From JAPYWM01 sp964489015 (GTDB lineage: Bacteria > Bacteroidota > Bacteroidia > SpSt-205): a stretch of 64,000 nucleotides of DNA. This document shows positions 50,501 to 59,775 of the stretch, piece after piece; within the stretch, counting starts at the first letter, position 1, and each line of letters begins with the position of its first letter. A program made the position numbers and the translations under genes. Under the pieces are notes generated by a model, which searched no databases, had not been told where the DNA came from, and saw nothing but the letters and a program-made list of their open reading frames with translations. The stretch spans positions 186,001 to 250,000 of the forward strand of contig CAZAXD010000001.1 in the NCBI GenBank assembly GCA_964489015.1, given 5' to 3'.

Positions 50501-53500
50501 ATGGGTACACGCCTTTTCATTGGGCTAGGCTTGCTGATGCTGAAGGCACAGATTCTAGTATGGCAGGAGACGTTTGACGGTCCCTCGGCTGGCCAATGGG
50601 TCACCGAAAACTCACCCGGCAGTCGAAACAACCCGACTCCGCCGGGCATTCCTGGCCTCACTTATGTGACCAACCAGGTGGGGCATAATTACTTTATCAT
50701 CAACGACGCCAATACCCCCGAGCTCGATGGCAGTGGAAACTTTGTGCGGGGGCGTCGCGCCGAATGCAGCTCACCGAATAACCTCCCCAACCCCTACACC
50801 AGTGGTGGTCCCGTCAACCGGAGCCTACACATCACTGCCCGCGCAACGAGCGATGGAGCCGTGCTCGGGTATATCAACTTCCCTGACTACGGCGATGAAT
50901 ACAGCTGGTCCAACCAGGGCTTTGGTGAAGATGGTAATACCGACCAATGGGCCTATTATAATGCGGATATCAGCACCGTCGGGCGTACATGTCTGCGCCT
51001 AACGGCTGACTTTTACCTCGGCGGGGATCGTGATCGGGTGCGGAGCTATGCATCTATCTTGTATAGTACCGACGGCGGGACCACGTGGCAGGTCCTCGTG
51101 CCGAATATTCAAGCTACCATTGCTAGCCCAGTTTGGCTCGCTTATCACTTTGCTGCTGGAACCTGTAATAACTGGATTCGCCTCACGTTTCCGCTCCCTG
51201 CCGCCGCCGAAAACATTCCTAACCTCCGCCTTGCCTTCCGTTGGCGAAACGACAATAGCTTCCCCATGACGACGGCCGACTACACGCTCTCCGCCGGCTT
51301 CAACGTCGACAACATCCGCCTCGAAGCCGCCGCGCCCCCCACGGCTAACTTCACCGCTAGCGCGACCACCGTCTGTAAGTACGAGACCGTCACCTTCAAT
51401 AACCTCACTTCGATCCCTTGTAACCTTCCTACTACCTACACGTGGACCATCACACCGGGCACTTTTACGTTTGTGGGCGGCACCAATGCCAATAGCGCGA
51501 ATCCCCAAGTGCAATTCACCCAAAACGGTACCTACACTGTCTCCCTCACTGCTACAAATGCCGCTGGAACCCACACCTACACAGCCACCAATTACATTAC
51601 CATTACAAGCTGCCCGCCCGTAGCAGCCTTTGCCATGAATCCCACGGGGCTCTGTGCGCTTACTCCTGCGCCGCCCCCGGGCAGTATTACCCAGCTTACC
51701 TTGACTGATGTGTCTGACCTGCGTGGCCAGCCCCTTGTGAGTCGCACCTGGACCATTACTCCCGCTGCGGGCGTCACCCTTACGCCTAATGCCAATGCCT
51801 CCCCCGTCACCGTGACCTTCAATAATCCCGGCTCCTATACTATTCAGCTCACCGTTCAGACGGCCGACGGCACTGACGATACCCTACGCGTCGGGGTGGT
51901 TAACGTCGCCTCTTGCGCTTGCGGCGGCACGAGCGGCAGCATCGTGGATAGTACCGTGTTTTACACGCAAAACTTCGATGGCTGTGTTAATGTGATTTTC
52001 TCTAATAATAACCAATCCAGTTGCGGATGGCAGGTGCAGTTTTTTACAAATAACACAAATTTTTGCCCCAACCACTGGCGCATTGACGCCAATGAAGCGG
52101 GTGCTACGCCGCCCAGCTGCGGCTTTGGTGGGGGAACCGATAAGAGTCTCTACATGGGCGCTACGGGTGGCTTTTGTGGCTTTATATGCTCGGGGGCCTG
52201 CTACGATGATGGAGCCGACACCGATAAGCGCATCCGATTAGGAAGCAACATCAACTTCACGGCGGGCGCACTCTATCCCTATGATTCGATTGTGGTGCAG
52301 TTTGATATGATTGGCTACGGGGGAGGTGATCTTTGTGGGCCGCCTTATACGGATTACGGGAATTTTGAATATAGCACAGATGGAGGGGTCACGTGGATAG
52401 CCCCCACTGACGAGCCGTGGGTAGTGGCTGGTGGCCTTCAGTGGTGGGGCAATACTATGAATCGACTAGTTTCTAATCTCTGTCCCAGTGGGCAGGGTCA
52501 GTGGACGCGCCTGCGATGGCGCCTCCCCCCCAGTGCCATGAGTAGCACCCAGTTTCGAATAGCCTTTCGCTGGCGTAATGTCAATGATGCTTGTGGCGTC
52601 GATCCTTCCTTTGCCGTGGACGATATTCGAATTGTGGGCTATAAGGGGGTACCCTCTTACTCGGCTAATTACTACGTTGGCCCTAATGGCGGTTCCTGGC
52701 ACGTGGCCACAAACTGGAGCCTCAACAACGTTCCTGATACGCCCACCGAAGATGCCGAGATTCCGGCCGGCAAGCACGTTGTCATCACGCAGCAGGTCGA
52801 GGTGCGCCATGTGTGCAACTTTGGCCGCATTGAAATTCAAGATAACTCCAATCCCAATAACATTCATCTAACCGTTCGGGGAAATCTGCTAAACGAGGGC
52901 GAAATCACTACTAACAATATCAACGCCGGCGCCGATGTACGCTTAGGTGGGCCGGACACGCGCTACCGGGGTAGTGGCACCAATATTGATGCGGACTATG
53001 CGATCATTAGCACTGCGCCTGGTCAGACGACCCTGGAAGCCGACCTCTCCTGCCGGAGCCTTCGCATCAGCGGCGGCTTCAATATGAACGGGCGAACGAT
53101 CACCCTGTATCGCGACCTTAGCTACTCAACGGGGGCGATTACCTACACGGGTAGTCGCGTTGTTTTGAATGGTCCCTGCCTCAGCTGCCTTGACAATAAC
53201 GTCCTTCAGCAAGTCACGGCCAATCTGACCCTCAACCTCCACGACCTGATTATCGACAAAGCCAGTGGTACCGTGCTACAGCAGGCGGCCGATGTGCGTA
53301 TCAACGGCACCATGCGGATTATCCGGGGTATCTACGATGTGCAGACTAACCAGCTGCGGGATGGGGCGAGCGTCTCGGCACCGCTGGTGATGCAAGGCGG
53401 GGAGCTGCGTTTAGCGCGGCTCGTGACGACGCTGCCTGAGCTGAGTGGCGCTTATACGCTGACAGGTGGCAAGGTGACCCTGTATGGCAGCGGCGATCAG

Positions 53501-54667
53501 ACGCTTCGGGGTAATCGTACTTTTTGGGATCTGCGCTTTGAAAACACCGGCGTCAAGACTTTAGGTCCTGGCGGCAATACGCTCGTCCAAAATCAGCTAG
53601 AGCTCGCCCTCACGAGCGGTTATGTCGATGCTGCCGCGAATAACGTCATCCTCTGGGTACAAAATCCGTCTCTATTTGCGGTGAGCCGAACGGGTGGGCA
53701 TGTGGTGGGCCAGCTGCGGCGAAGTGTACAGGGCCTGGGTCAGTACCGCTTCGACGTAGGGCGACCGAATCCTAGCCCGGATTATGAGCGCTTTGATGTG
53801 CTGATTCGGCAGCCGCTGGGCGGTGTTTCGCACCTGACGGCGCAGTTTGTCAATCTCGACCCCACTGATCCTTCACCGGCTGTGCTGGAGAGTGGCGCCC
53901 AGTGGCAAATAGCCCTGCCGCCGGGCTATTGGCGAGTAGACCCGAACGCAGCCCCGACCAGCGGGCTTTACGATGCTATCTCGTACCCCATCGGCTTTAC
54001 ACTCCCGACGAATCCGCTGCAGTACACGTTGGGTAAGCGGCCGAACGGCAACGGTGCAGATTGGACCCAAACCCTGACAGGTACTTACATTGCGCCGGCA
54101 GGTGGGATTGTGCGGCGCAATAGTTTTACCACCTTCTCGGAATTTGGCATCCTAACGAGCCCCACGCCGCTACCCAATCTGAACTTGCATTTAGCCGTGC
54201 AGGCGGATCCGCAGGGTTATCCGCAGCTAAGCTGGCGACTCCAAGGCACCGAGGCGCAGGACTATGAAATCCTAAAGAGTGGTGTAGAGGTGATCGGTTG
54301 GCGGACAGTGGGGCGTGCGACGGCGTCGACGTGGCGAGACCTGAGCAGCCCCCCTTCAGCCCTCTATCGGGTGGAGGCCATCCTTCCTAATGGGCAGCGC
54401 CTCTCCTCAAATGTGGTCGAGTGGCAAGCGTCCGCCTCCGCTCAGCGCATCGCAGTGCAAGTCGAGGGTGATAAAGTGCGATTCCGCTCGACTGGTATCG
54501 AAGGGCCCTTCACGGTGCAAATCTGGAGCGCGCTTGGCACCGAAGTCGCCCTCTTAGCAGGAGAAGGGGAGGTCGTTTGGCAGGTGCCGCCTCAGCTGGC
54601 GCATGGCGTGTACCTCTTCCAGGCCGTAAGCTCGAGAGGTACTTGGAAGGGCCGTTTCTTGTGGTAG
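50501..54667 (+). CDS. Large PKD-domain surface protein, probable T9SS cargo
   Basis: A 1388-residue exported protein. A signal peptide (RLFIGLGLLMLKAQ) precedes a jelly-roll/MAM-like domain ending FNVDNIRLEA (about 20-285), then two PKD domains (FTQNGTYTVSLTATN and FNNPGSYTIQLTVQT, about 290-475), then a second jelly-roll ending FAVDDIRIVG (about 480-725). A beta-helix-like region rich in Asn and Leu follows to about 1050, and a C-terminal domain ends HGVYLFQAVSSRGTWKGRFLW, resembling a type A sorting domain without the usual NP motif. Cysteines are unusually frequent in the first 720 residues, suggesting disulfides. Likely an adhesin or matrix component; no catalytic motif seen. Confidence 0.82.
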   Translation: MGTRLFIGLGLLMLKAQILVWQETFDGPSAGQWVTENSPGSRNNPTPPGIPGLTYVTNQVGHNYFIINDANTPELDGSGNFVRGRRAECSSPNNLPNPYTSGGPVNRSLHITARATSDGAVLGYINFPDYGDEYSWSNQGFGEDGNTDQWAYYNADISTVGRTCLRLTADFYLGGDRDRVRSYASILYSTDGGTTWQVLVPNIQATIASPVWLAYHFAAGTCNNWIRLTFPLPAAAENIPNLRLAFRWRNDNSFPMTTADYTLSAGFNVDNIRLEAAAPPTANFTASATTVCKYETVTFNNLTSIPCNLPTTYTWTITPGTFTFVGGTNANSANPQVQFTQNGTYTVSLTATNAAGTHTYTATNYITITSCPPVAAFAMNPTGLCALTPAPPPGSITQLTLTDVSDLRGQPLVSRTWTITPAAGVTLTPNANASPVTVTFNNPGSYTIQLTVQTADGTDDTLRVGVVNVASCACGGTSGSIVDSTVFYTQNFDGCVNVIFSNNNQSSCGWQVQFFTNNTNFCPNHWRIDANEAGATPPSCGFGGGTDKSLYMGATGGFCGFICSGACYDDGADTDKRIRLGSNINFTAGALYPYDSIVVQFDMIGYGGGDLCGPPYTDYGNFEYSTDGGVTWIAPTDEPWVVAGGLQWWGNTMNRLVSNLCPSGQGQWTRLRWRLPPSAMSSTQFRIAFRWRNVNDACGVDPSFAVDDIRIVGYKGVPSYSANYYVGPNGGSWHVATNWSLNNVPDTPTEDAEIPAGKHVVITQQVEVRHVCNFGRIEIQDNSNPNNIHLTVRGNLLNEGEITTNNINAGADVRLGGPDTRYRGSGTNIDADYAIISTAPGQTTLEADLSCRSLRISGGFNMNGRTITLYRDLSYSTGAITYTGSRVVLNGPCLSCLDNNVLQQVTANLTLNLHDLIIDKASGTVLQQAADVRINGTMRIIRGIYDVQTNQLRDGASVSAPLVMQGGELRLARLVTTLPELSGAYTLTGGKVTLYGSGDQTLRGNRTFWDLRFENTGVKTLGPGGNTLVQNQLELALTSGYVDAAANNVILWVQNPSLFAVSRTGGHVVGQLRRSVQGLGQYRFDVGRPNPSPDYERFDVLIRQPLGGVSHLTAQFVNLDPTDPSPAVLESGAQWQIALPPGYWRVDPNAAPTSGLYDAISYPIGFTLPTNPLQYTLGKRPNGNGADWTQTLTGTYIAPAGGIVRRNSFTTFSEFGILTSPTPLPNLNLHLAVQADPQGYPQLSWRLQGTEAQDYEILKSGVEVIGWRTVGRATASTWRDLSSPPSALYRVEAILPNGQRLSSNVVEWQASASAQRIAVQVEGDKVRFRSTGIEGPFTVQIWSALGTEVALLAGEGEVVWQVPPQLAHGVYLFQAVSSRGTWKGRFLW

Positions 54668-54736
54668 ACGTCTAATTTTTGGTATTCGGGTTCTGCTTGA
54701 TCTGGGTGGGCGCGAGGCGGGTACGCGCCTGCTCTC

Positions 54737-54744
54737 TACCTTTG
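54737..54744 (+). promoter_or_regulatory. TAnnTTTG -7 box for the paired barrel genes
   Basis: TACCTTTG, 6 nt before the ATG at 54751; it overrides the longest open frame from 54679. Confidence 0.75.
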
Positions 54745-54750
54745 CGACTC

Positions 54751-55344
54751 ATGCAATATGGGGGCTTATGGTGGGTAGTATGGGGATTGCTGTGGGCTCA
54801 GGGTAGTAATGCTTTTAGCCTTGGTATGCGTAGTACGGCTAGTCTATTTTCTCATGAGGGGGCGGGCCTTGGGGTAGGCGGGCAGTTTCGCGTGCAACTC
54901 GGGCCGCGAGTGAATACTGAGTGGTTTGCTGATTACATCACCATTCAGGAGGCTAATCTCATCAAAAGCGTGTATGGGCACATTGGCTGGTCTGTGCTGT
55001 ATTATGTTTATCGCCTCTTGACTGGGAAGCGTGGGTGGTATCCTTATATCATGGCTGGCCACTGCTTTGACTACAATCAAAAAAGTCTCATCGCGGATCC
55101 TACTCGCGCACTGCAGCGTTGGGGGTCTGCCGTTCAGGGCGGTGGCGGCTTTCATGTCTTTCTGACGCAGCATTTTGATGTCTCCCTTAGTTTGCAGTAC
55201 ATGATACACCTCACGGGCGAAATTCACCATACGCAGGGTGCAGGCGGAGAAGTCATTTTATACAGAGACCGCCACGTGACGCTGCAAGGCCACACGCTTC
55301 TTACGCTCAGCCTAAATTATCGGGTGTTTTCTTATGGGCTTTAG
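54751..55344 (+). CDS. Predicted outer-membrane beta-barrel protein
   Basis: A 197-residue protein with a signal peptide (WWVVWGLLWAQ) and alternating-strand character (LGVGGQFRVQLGPRVNTEWFADYI, LLTLSLNYRVFSYGL). No family is recognised. It may be a small barrel of the outer-membrane-beta-barrel group common in Bacteroidota. The last 11 bp overlap the next gene, also a predicted barrel, so the two are co-transcribed and could work together. Confidence 0.72.
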   Translation: MQYGGLWWVVWGLLWAQGSNAFSLGMRSTASLFSHEGAGLGVGGQFRVQLGPRVNTEWFADYITIQEANLIKSVYGHIGWSVLYYVYRLLTGKRGWYPYIMAGHCFDYNQKSLIADPTRALQRWGSAVQGGGGFHVFLTQHFDVSLSLQYMIHLTGEIHHTQGAGGEVILYRDRHVTLQGHTLLTLSLNYRVFSYGL

Positions 55345-55870
55345 ATGGATTTTACTGGGCTTAGTCGGTTTTCTGATTGCCCAGGAGGGGGAGTTGATTC
55401 GAGGGGGCCTACTTCGGGGTATGGCCACGATCAGCCCGGGGCTAATCGTGGGTCGGTTCGAGCGGCCTTTTTACTTACATGGGGCATTGGCTTTTTATCC
55501 TGAACGATCGGTTTCTATATTGGGCGATGTTTACTACTACTTGGGGGACATGGGGACAAGAGGGCAGCTCTTTGAGTATCGGCATCAACTATTTTTTGGG
55601 GCGGCATGCCACTGGAATGGACGACGAGGAGATACGTATGTGGGCCTTCAGCCAGGCGCTTCTTTAGACGGAGTCTATCGAGCCGGGGCAGAAGGGGTTC
55701 GGGCTTTCATAAATCCGGCGATTGCTGCAGTGTGGGGCTATAATTACTTTATAGCGCGCTATTTTCATTTTTTTGTACAGCTTCAGCTGAGCTGGAGTGA
55801 GAATATTTCTTTGAGTCCGTGGCGGGGTTTGGAGGGGCGGCTCTCGGCCGGTCTCGGTCTGCAGATCTAA
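55334..55870 (+). CDS. Predicted outer-membrane beta-barrel protein
   Basis: A 178-residue protein with a signal peptide (FRWILLGLVGFLIAQ) and amphipathic strands (FFGAACHWNGRRGDTYVGLQPGASL, FHFFVQLQLSWSENISL, LSAGLGLQI). It resembles its upstream neighbour in size and style but not clearly in sequence. The start overlaps the upstream gene by 11 bp. A 115-bp gap follows, holding the tRNA-Thr promoter and an imperfect GTAGC/GCTAC stem-loop near 55918-55943. Confidence 0.7.
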   Translation: MGFRWILLGLVGFLIAQEGELIRGGLLRGMATISPGLIVGRFERPFYLHGALAFYPERSVSILGDVYYYLGDMGTRGQLFEYRHQLFFGAACHWNGRRGDTYVGLQPGASLDGVYRAGAEGVRAFINPAIAAVWGYNYFIARYFHFFVQLQLSWSENISLSPWRGLEGRLSAGLGLQI

Positions 55871-55949
55871 CTAAGAATCGTTGTGGGCTTGAGTTTGGGC
55901 TTAGTCCAGGTGCAACGCCGGTAGCTAGTGATGGAGGCTACGGTGCTTC

Positions 55950-55978
55950 TTGGATATGTCGAATTTTTTGTACTTTTG
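55950..55978 (+). promoter_or_regulatory. Promoter of the tRNA-Thr/tuf transcript
   Basis: TTG at 55950-55952, 18 bp spacer, TACTTTTG at 55971-55978; tRNA-Thr begins 8 nt later. The geometry is identical to the tRNA-Gly promoter at 26377. Confidence 0.82.
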
Positions 55979-55985
55979 CGGCGCC

Positions 55986-56057
<72 letters not shown>

Positions 56058-56061
56058 CTGT

Positions 56062-57249
56062 ATGTCTAAAGAGGTTTTCGTTCGGGACAAAGAACACGTA
56101 AACGTCGGTACAATTGGTCACGTCGACCATGGTAAGACGACTTTGACGGCTGCTATCACGAAGGTGCTGGCCAAGCGCGGGCTGGCCCAAGAGCGTTCGT
56201 ATGATTCCATCGACAATGCGCCTGAGGAGCGAGAGCGGGGGATTACCATCAATACTGCGCACGTGGAATATCAAACAGACAAGCGGCACTATGCGCATAT
56301 TGACTGTCCTGGCCACGCTGACTATGTGAAGAACATGGTTACGGGGGCTGCTCAAATGGATGGCGCCATTCTGGTCGTGGCTGCGACTGACGGGCCTAAG
56401 GCGCAGACGCGGGAGCACATTCTCCTGGCCCGTCAGGTCGGGGTGCCTTATATCGTCGTCTTCCTCAATAAGGTGGACATGGTCCATGACGAGGAGCTCC
56501 TCGAGCTGGCGGAAATGGAAATTCGCGATCTCCTCAACTTCTACGGATATCCTGGGGACACGACCCCCATTATCCGTGGTTCGGCCCTTGGTGCGCTCAA
56601 TGGCGACCCGAAGTGGGAAGAGAAAATCGTCGAGCTCATGAATACGCTGGATACGTACATTCCTACGCCCCAGCGTATCGTCGACAAGCCGTTCCTCATG
56701 CCTGTGGAAGACGTGGTTTCGATCACGGGTCGTGGTACCGTCGTGACAGGGCGGATCGAGCGGGGACGCATCAAGCTCAATGAGCCCGTAGACATCGTGG
56801 GGCTTCGCGATGAAAAGCTGACCTCGGTCGTGACCGGTATCGAAATGTTTCGTAAGCTCCTGGACGAGGGCCAGGCCGGGGATAACGTCGGCCTTCTGCT
56901 GCGGGGGATTGACAAAGATCAGGTGCGACGGGGGATGGTTGTCTGCGCGCCCAATAGCGTAACGCCGCATAAGCACTTCAAAGCCGAAGTGTATATCCTC
57001 ACGAAGGACGAAGGTGGCCGGCATACGCCTTTTACGACCAATTATCGGCCTCAGTTCTTCTTCCGCACGGCGGACGTGACGGGGACTGTGAAGCTGCCGG
57101 CCGATGTGCCGATGGTCATGCCTGGTGACAACGTCAGTATCGAAGTCGAGCTGATTTACCCCATCGCTATGGAGAAGGGGCTCCGCTTCGCTATCCGTGA
57201 AGGTGGGCGAACGATTGGGGCTGGCCAAGTAACCGAAATTTTAGACTAA
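56062..57249 (+). CDS. tuf: Elongation factor Tu
   Basis: The GTPase that delivers aminoacyl-tRNA to the ribosome. The 395 residues show GHVDHGKTTL (G1), the G2 block GITINTAHVEY, DCPGHADY (G3), NKVDM (G4) and SAL (G5), then domains 2 and 3 (TGRGTVVTGRIERG, PFTTNYRPQFFFRT). Only the 4-nt CTGT separates the start from the tRNA-Thr 3' end, so processing of the tRNA would release a nearly leaderless tuf mRNA. A 453-residue open frame on the opposite strand is a composition shadow. Confidence 0.98.
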   Translation: MSKEVFVRDKEHVNVGTIGHVDHGKTTLTAAITKVLAKRGLAQERSYDSIDNAPEERERGITINTAHVEYQTDKRHYAHIDCPGHADYVKNMVTGAAQMDGAILVVAATDGPKAQTREHILLARQVGVPYIVVFLNKVDMVHDEELLELAEMEIRDLLNFYGYPGDTTPIIRGSALGALNGDPKWEEKIVELMNTLDTYIPTPQRIVDKPFLMPVEDVVSITGRGTVVTGRIERGRIKLNEPVDIVGLRDEKLTSVVTGIEMFRKLLDEGQAGDNVGLLLRGIDKDQVRRGMVVCAPNSVTPHKHFKAEVYILTKDEGGRHTPFTTNYRPQFFFRTADVTGTVKLPADVPMVMPGDNVSIEVELIYPIAMEKGLRFAIREGGRTIGAGQVTEILD

Positions 57250-57254
57250 TTTTG
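57247..57254 (+). promoter_or_regulatory. Possible TAnnTTTG box for tRNA-Trp/secE
   Basis: TAATTTTG overlapping the tuf stop codon, 43 nt before tRNA-Trp. It could give the secE-nusG-rpl operon its own promoter, but the distance is longer than at the other tRNAs, so confidence is low. Confidence 0.35.
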
Positions 57255-57297
57255 CACGGCAGTCAGGGCATCTGCTCGGCTCTGAATGCCTCATGAT

Positions 57298-57370
<73 letters not shown>

Positions 57371-57372
57371 CG

Positions 57373-57570
57373 ATGTTAGAGTCCCTTAAGGCGTGGTGGA
57401 AAGCCTCTAAGGTAGAATGGCAAGAGAAGATTGAATGGTCTTCTTTTCCGCAACTGCTTAATTCTACCATAGCGGTGCTGGTGGGGAGTTTGCTTTTAGC
57501 GATTGTGATCGGGGTGGTGGATCTTTTATTTAGCACGGTCCTGAGGGCCTTTTACTCGCTTTTCTACTAA
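57373..57570 (+). CDS. secE: Preprotein translocase subunit SecE
   Basis: The small SecYEG clamp subunit, 65 residues: an amphipathic helix with the conserved KVEW (ASKVEWQEKIEW, about 11-22) and one transmembrane helix (IAVLVGSLLLAIVIGVVDLLF, about 33-53). The longest open frame runs back through tRNA-Trp; the true ATG at 57373 lies two bases after the tRNA. nusG follows after 3 bp. The single-helix form is normal for most bacteria. Confidence 0.93.
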   Translation: MLESLKAWWKASKVEWQEKIEWSSFPQLLNSTIAVLVGSLLLAIVIGVVDLLFSTVLRAFYSLFY

Positions 57571-57573
57571 CCT

Positions 57574-58116
57574 ATGCCGTGGTACGCCCTTAAAGTTCGA
57601 GCTGCCCAGGAGAAGAAAGTGGCTCATCGCATTGCCAACGAACTGGAGCGTATAGGACTATCCCATTGGGTCTCGGATATTGTAGTCCCGATGGAGCGGG
57701 TACTTACTACGTGTAAGGGCGGTAAAAAGCAAGAAAAGGAGAAGATCTTTATGCCGGGCTATCTTTTTCTAGAGGTGCCCTCGGAGAGCTACGTTCAGGA
57801 ACTGGTTTCGGTTATGCGTTCTGTGGCGGATGTCTTGTACTTTGTCGCGCCGTCGCGGGGAGCGCCTCCAGAGCCTCTGAGTGAACAGGAGATCGCCCTA
57901 ATCTTGTCTCGGGCCCGTGCGAAAGAACCCATTCCAGAGGCTTTGCATGATCTGTCGGTGGGTCAGCTCGTTCGTATCATTGACGGCCCTTTTGCCGGTC
58001 TAGAGGGCACTGTGGCCGAGGTCTTCCCCGAAAAGCAGCGTGCCCGCATTCAAGTGAAAATGTTTAACCGTGAAACGCCCGTAGAAATCCAATATCGCCA
58101 AATTGAACGTCTATGA
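57574..58116 (+). CDS. nusG: Transcription termination/antitermination protein NusG
   Basis: Binds RNA polymerase and couples it to Rho or the ribosome. The 180 residues comprise the NGN domain (WYALKVRAAQEKKVAHRI, MPGYLFLEV, MRSVADVLYF) and a C-terminal KOW domain (LSVGQLVRIIDGPFAGLEGTVAEVFPEKQRARIQVKMFNRETPVEI). The central insert around PSRGAPPEPLSEQEI is short. The stop overlaps the rplK start by 4 bp. Confidence 0.97.
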   Translation: MPWYALKVRAAQEKKVAHRIANELERIGLSHWVSDIVVPMERVLTTCKGGKKQEKEKIFMPGYLFLEVPSESYVQELVSVMRSVADVLYFVAPSRGAPPEPLSEQEIALILSRARAKEPIPEALHDLSVGQLVRIIDGPFAGLEGTVAEVFPEKQRARIQVKMFNRETPVEIQYRQIERL

Positions 58117-58547
58117 AAGAAATAACGGCTATAGTGAGGCTCCAAATCAAGGGTGGACAAGCCAATCCTGCTCCGCCTATAGGCCCCGCTCTCGGTTCGA
58201 AAGGGGTCAATATCATGGAGTTTTGTAAGCAATTTAACGCAAGGACCCAAGATAAGCCTGGTGAGATTTTGCCTGTTGTCATCACGATCTATAAGGACAA
58301 AAGCTTTGATTTTGTCATCAAAACGCCGCCTGCGGCTGAGCTCCTCAAAAAAGCCGCCAAGGTTGAAAAAGGGTCTAGCGAGCCCAATCGTAAAAAGGTG
58401 GGCACGGTAACGTGGGATCAGATTCGGGAAATTGCGGAGAAGAAAATGCCTGATCTCAATGCGTATACCATCGAAGCTGCTATGCACATGATAGCAGGTA
58501 CTGCCAAAAGCATGGGACTTGTCATTCAAGGAGAAAAGCGCGTATAA
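58113..58547 (+). CDS. rplK: 50S ribosomal protein L11
   Basis: A protein of the GTPase-associated centre on 23S rRNA. The 144 residues carry the N-terminal IVRLQIKGGQANPAPPIGPALGSKGVNIMEFCKQFNA, a classic L11 opening that contains the thiopeptide-sensitive Pro residues, and the rRNA-binding C-terminal domain ending AGTAKSMGLVIQGE. It starts with ATGA-type overlap from nusG, and rplA follows at 2 bp. Confidence 0.97.
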   Translation: MKEITAIVRLQIKGGQANPAPPIGPALGSKGVNIMEFCKQFNARTQDKPGEILPVVITIYKDKSFDFVIKTPPAAELLKKAAKVEKGSSEPNRKKVGTVTWDQIREIAEKKMPDLNAYTIEAAMHMIAGTAKSMGLVIQGEKRV

Positions 58548-58549
58548 TT

Positions 58550-59236
58550 ATGGCACGGAGAGGCAAAAAGTATCTTTCTGCTCTGAAGCCAATCGAAAAT
58601 CGAGCCTATGGCCTGGCTGAGGCCCTTGAGCTCTTGAAAAAGGTCCGCTTTGAGCGCTTTGATGCGACGTTTGAGCTGGCTATAGATCTCAACATAGATC
58701 CCCGGCAAGCTAATCAGCTTGTGCGGGGGACGGTGAGCCTGCCACACGGAACAGGGAAAAGCGTTCGGGTGCTAGCGCTAGTGGCCGTCGATAAAGAAAA
58801 AGATGCCCAAGCTGCCGGCGCTGATTACGTCGGGCTGGACGATCGCATTGCGCAGATTGAACAGGGGTGGTTAGACTTTGATGCGGTGGTTTGTACACCA
58901 GACGTCATGCCCAAGGTAGCACGCCTGGGTAAGATTCTCGGTCCGCGGGGGCTCATGCCGAACCCTAAGAGCGGTACGGTGACGACCGACATCGCCCGGG
59001 CTATTCGGGAGCTCAAGGCCGGTAAGATCGAGGTCCGTAATGATAAGACCGGCGTTATTCACGTGCCATTTGGTAAAAGCTCTTTTGATACCCAAAAGCT
59101 TCGAGAAAATGCTCAGGAGGTTATTCGCTCGGTAGAAGCGATGCGTCCACAAGGCGTAAAAGGGAATTACATCCTTTCCCTTTACGTGTCCACGACTATG
59201 AGTCCCGCTATCCTAATCGACCGTAATCGTCTATGA
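58550..59236 (+). CDS. rplA: 50S ribosomal protein L1
   Basis: The L1-stalk protein and, in many bacteria, a translational repressor of its own operon. The 228 residues include RGTVSLPHGTGKSVRVL, the signature LGKILGPRGLMPNPKSGTVT, AIRELKAGKIEVRNDKTGVIHVPFGKSSF and the C-terminal KGNYILSLYVSTTMSPAI. No obvious L1-binding mimic was found near rplK; the leader there is only the nusG coding end. The stop overlaps rplJ by 4 bp. Confidence 0.97.
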   Translation: MARRGKKYLSALKPIENRAYGLAEALELLKKVRFERFDATFELAIDLNIDPRQANQLVRGTVSLPHGTGKSVRVLALVAVDKEKDAQAAGADYVGLDDRIAQIEQGWLDFDAVVCTPDVMPKVARLGKILGPRGLMPNPKSGTVTTDIARAIRELKAGKIEVRNDKTGVIHVPFGKSSFDTQKLRENAQEVIRSVEAMRPQGVKGNYILSLYVSTTMSPAILIDRNRL

Positions 59237-59763
59237 CCCGAGAAGAAAAAGATCAAATCATAGCAGAGCTTTCTGAGGCTCTGCAGAGCCACATGGGCTT
59301 CTATGTGCTAAACTTAGAAGGCCTCAATGCCGAGGAGACTATTGCCTTTCGTCGCGCTTGTTATGAGAAGGGCTTTCGGATTCGTGTGGTCAAGAACACC
59401 CTTTTAGAGAAAGCCCTAGAGCGCGCCGGTATCTCGGTGGAACCCCTTGGCGCAGCTTTTCGTTTACAGAGTGCGGTGGTCTTTGTGGAGAAAAATCCCA
59501 AAGAATTAGCTCAAGTCCTCAAATCTTATCGTGAAAAAGCCAATAAAGACCGGCCTTCATTCAAGGCGGCTTATATAGCCGATTCTGTTTATAGTGGAGA
59601 AGAGCAGCTAGAAGCGCTCCTGCGCTACAAGACCAAAGAAGAGCTCTTAGGCGAGCTTATTGCGCGGCTCCATAGTCCAATCCAGACTGTACTGGGTGTT
59701 TTGCAAGGTGCGGCTGGTCAGTTGCACGGCATTCTAAAAACAATTGGTGAACGAAATTCCTAA
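59233..59763 (+). CDS. rplJ: 50S ribosomal protein L10
   Basis: The base of the L12 stalk, 176 residues. The N-terminal half shows the rRNA-binding FYVLNLEGLNAEETIAFRRACYEKGFRIRVVKNTLLEKAL, and the C-terminal helix (LLGELIARLHSPIQTVLGVLQGAAGQLHGILKTI) binds L7/L12 dimers. It overlaps rplA by 4 bp and precedes rplL by 12 bp. Confidence 0.97.
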   Translation: MTREEKDQIIAELSEALQSHMGFYVLNLEGLNAEETIAFRRACYEKGFRIRVVKNTLLEKALERAGISVEPLGAAFRLQSAVVFVEKNPKELAQVLKSYREKANKDRPSFKAAYIADSVYSGEEQLEALLRYKTKEELLGELIARLHSPIQTVLGVLQGAAGQLHGILKTIGERNS

Positions 59764-59775
59764 TCATTATCGCAT

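Noticed and set aside
55918..55943. Imperfect stem-loop CCGGTAGC/GCTACGG before tRNA-Thr
   Set aside because: It has a bulge and no T-run, and sits just upstream of the tRNA promoter; not enough for a terminator or riboswitch call.
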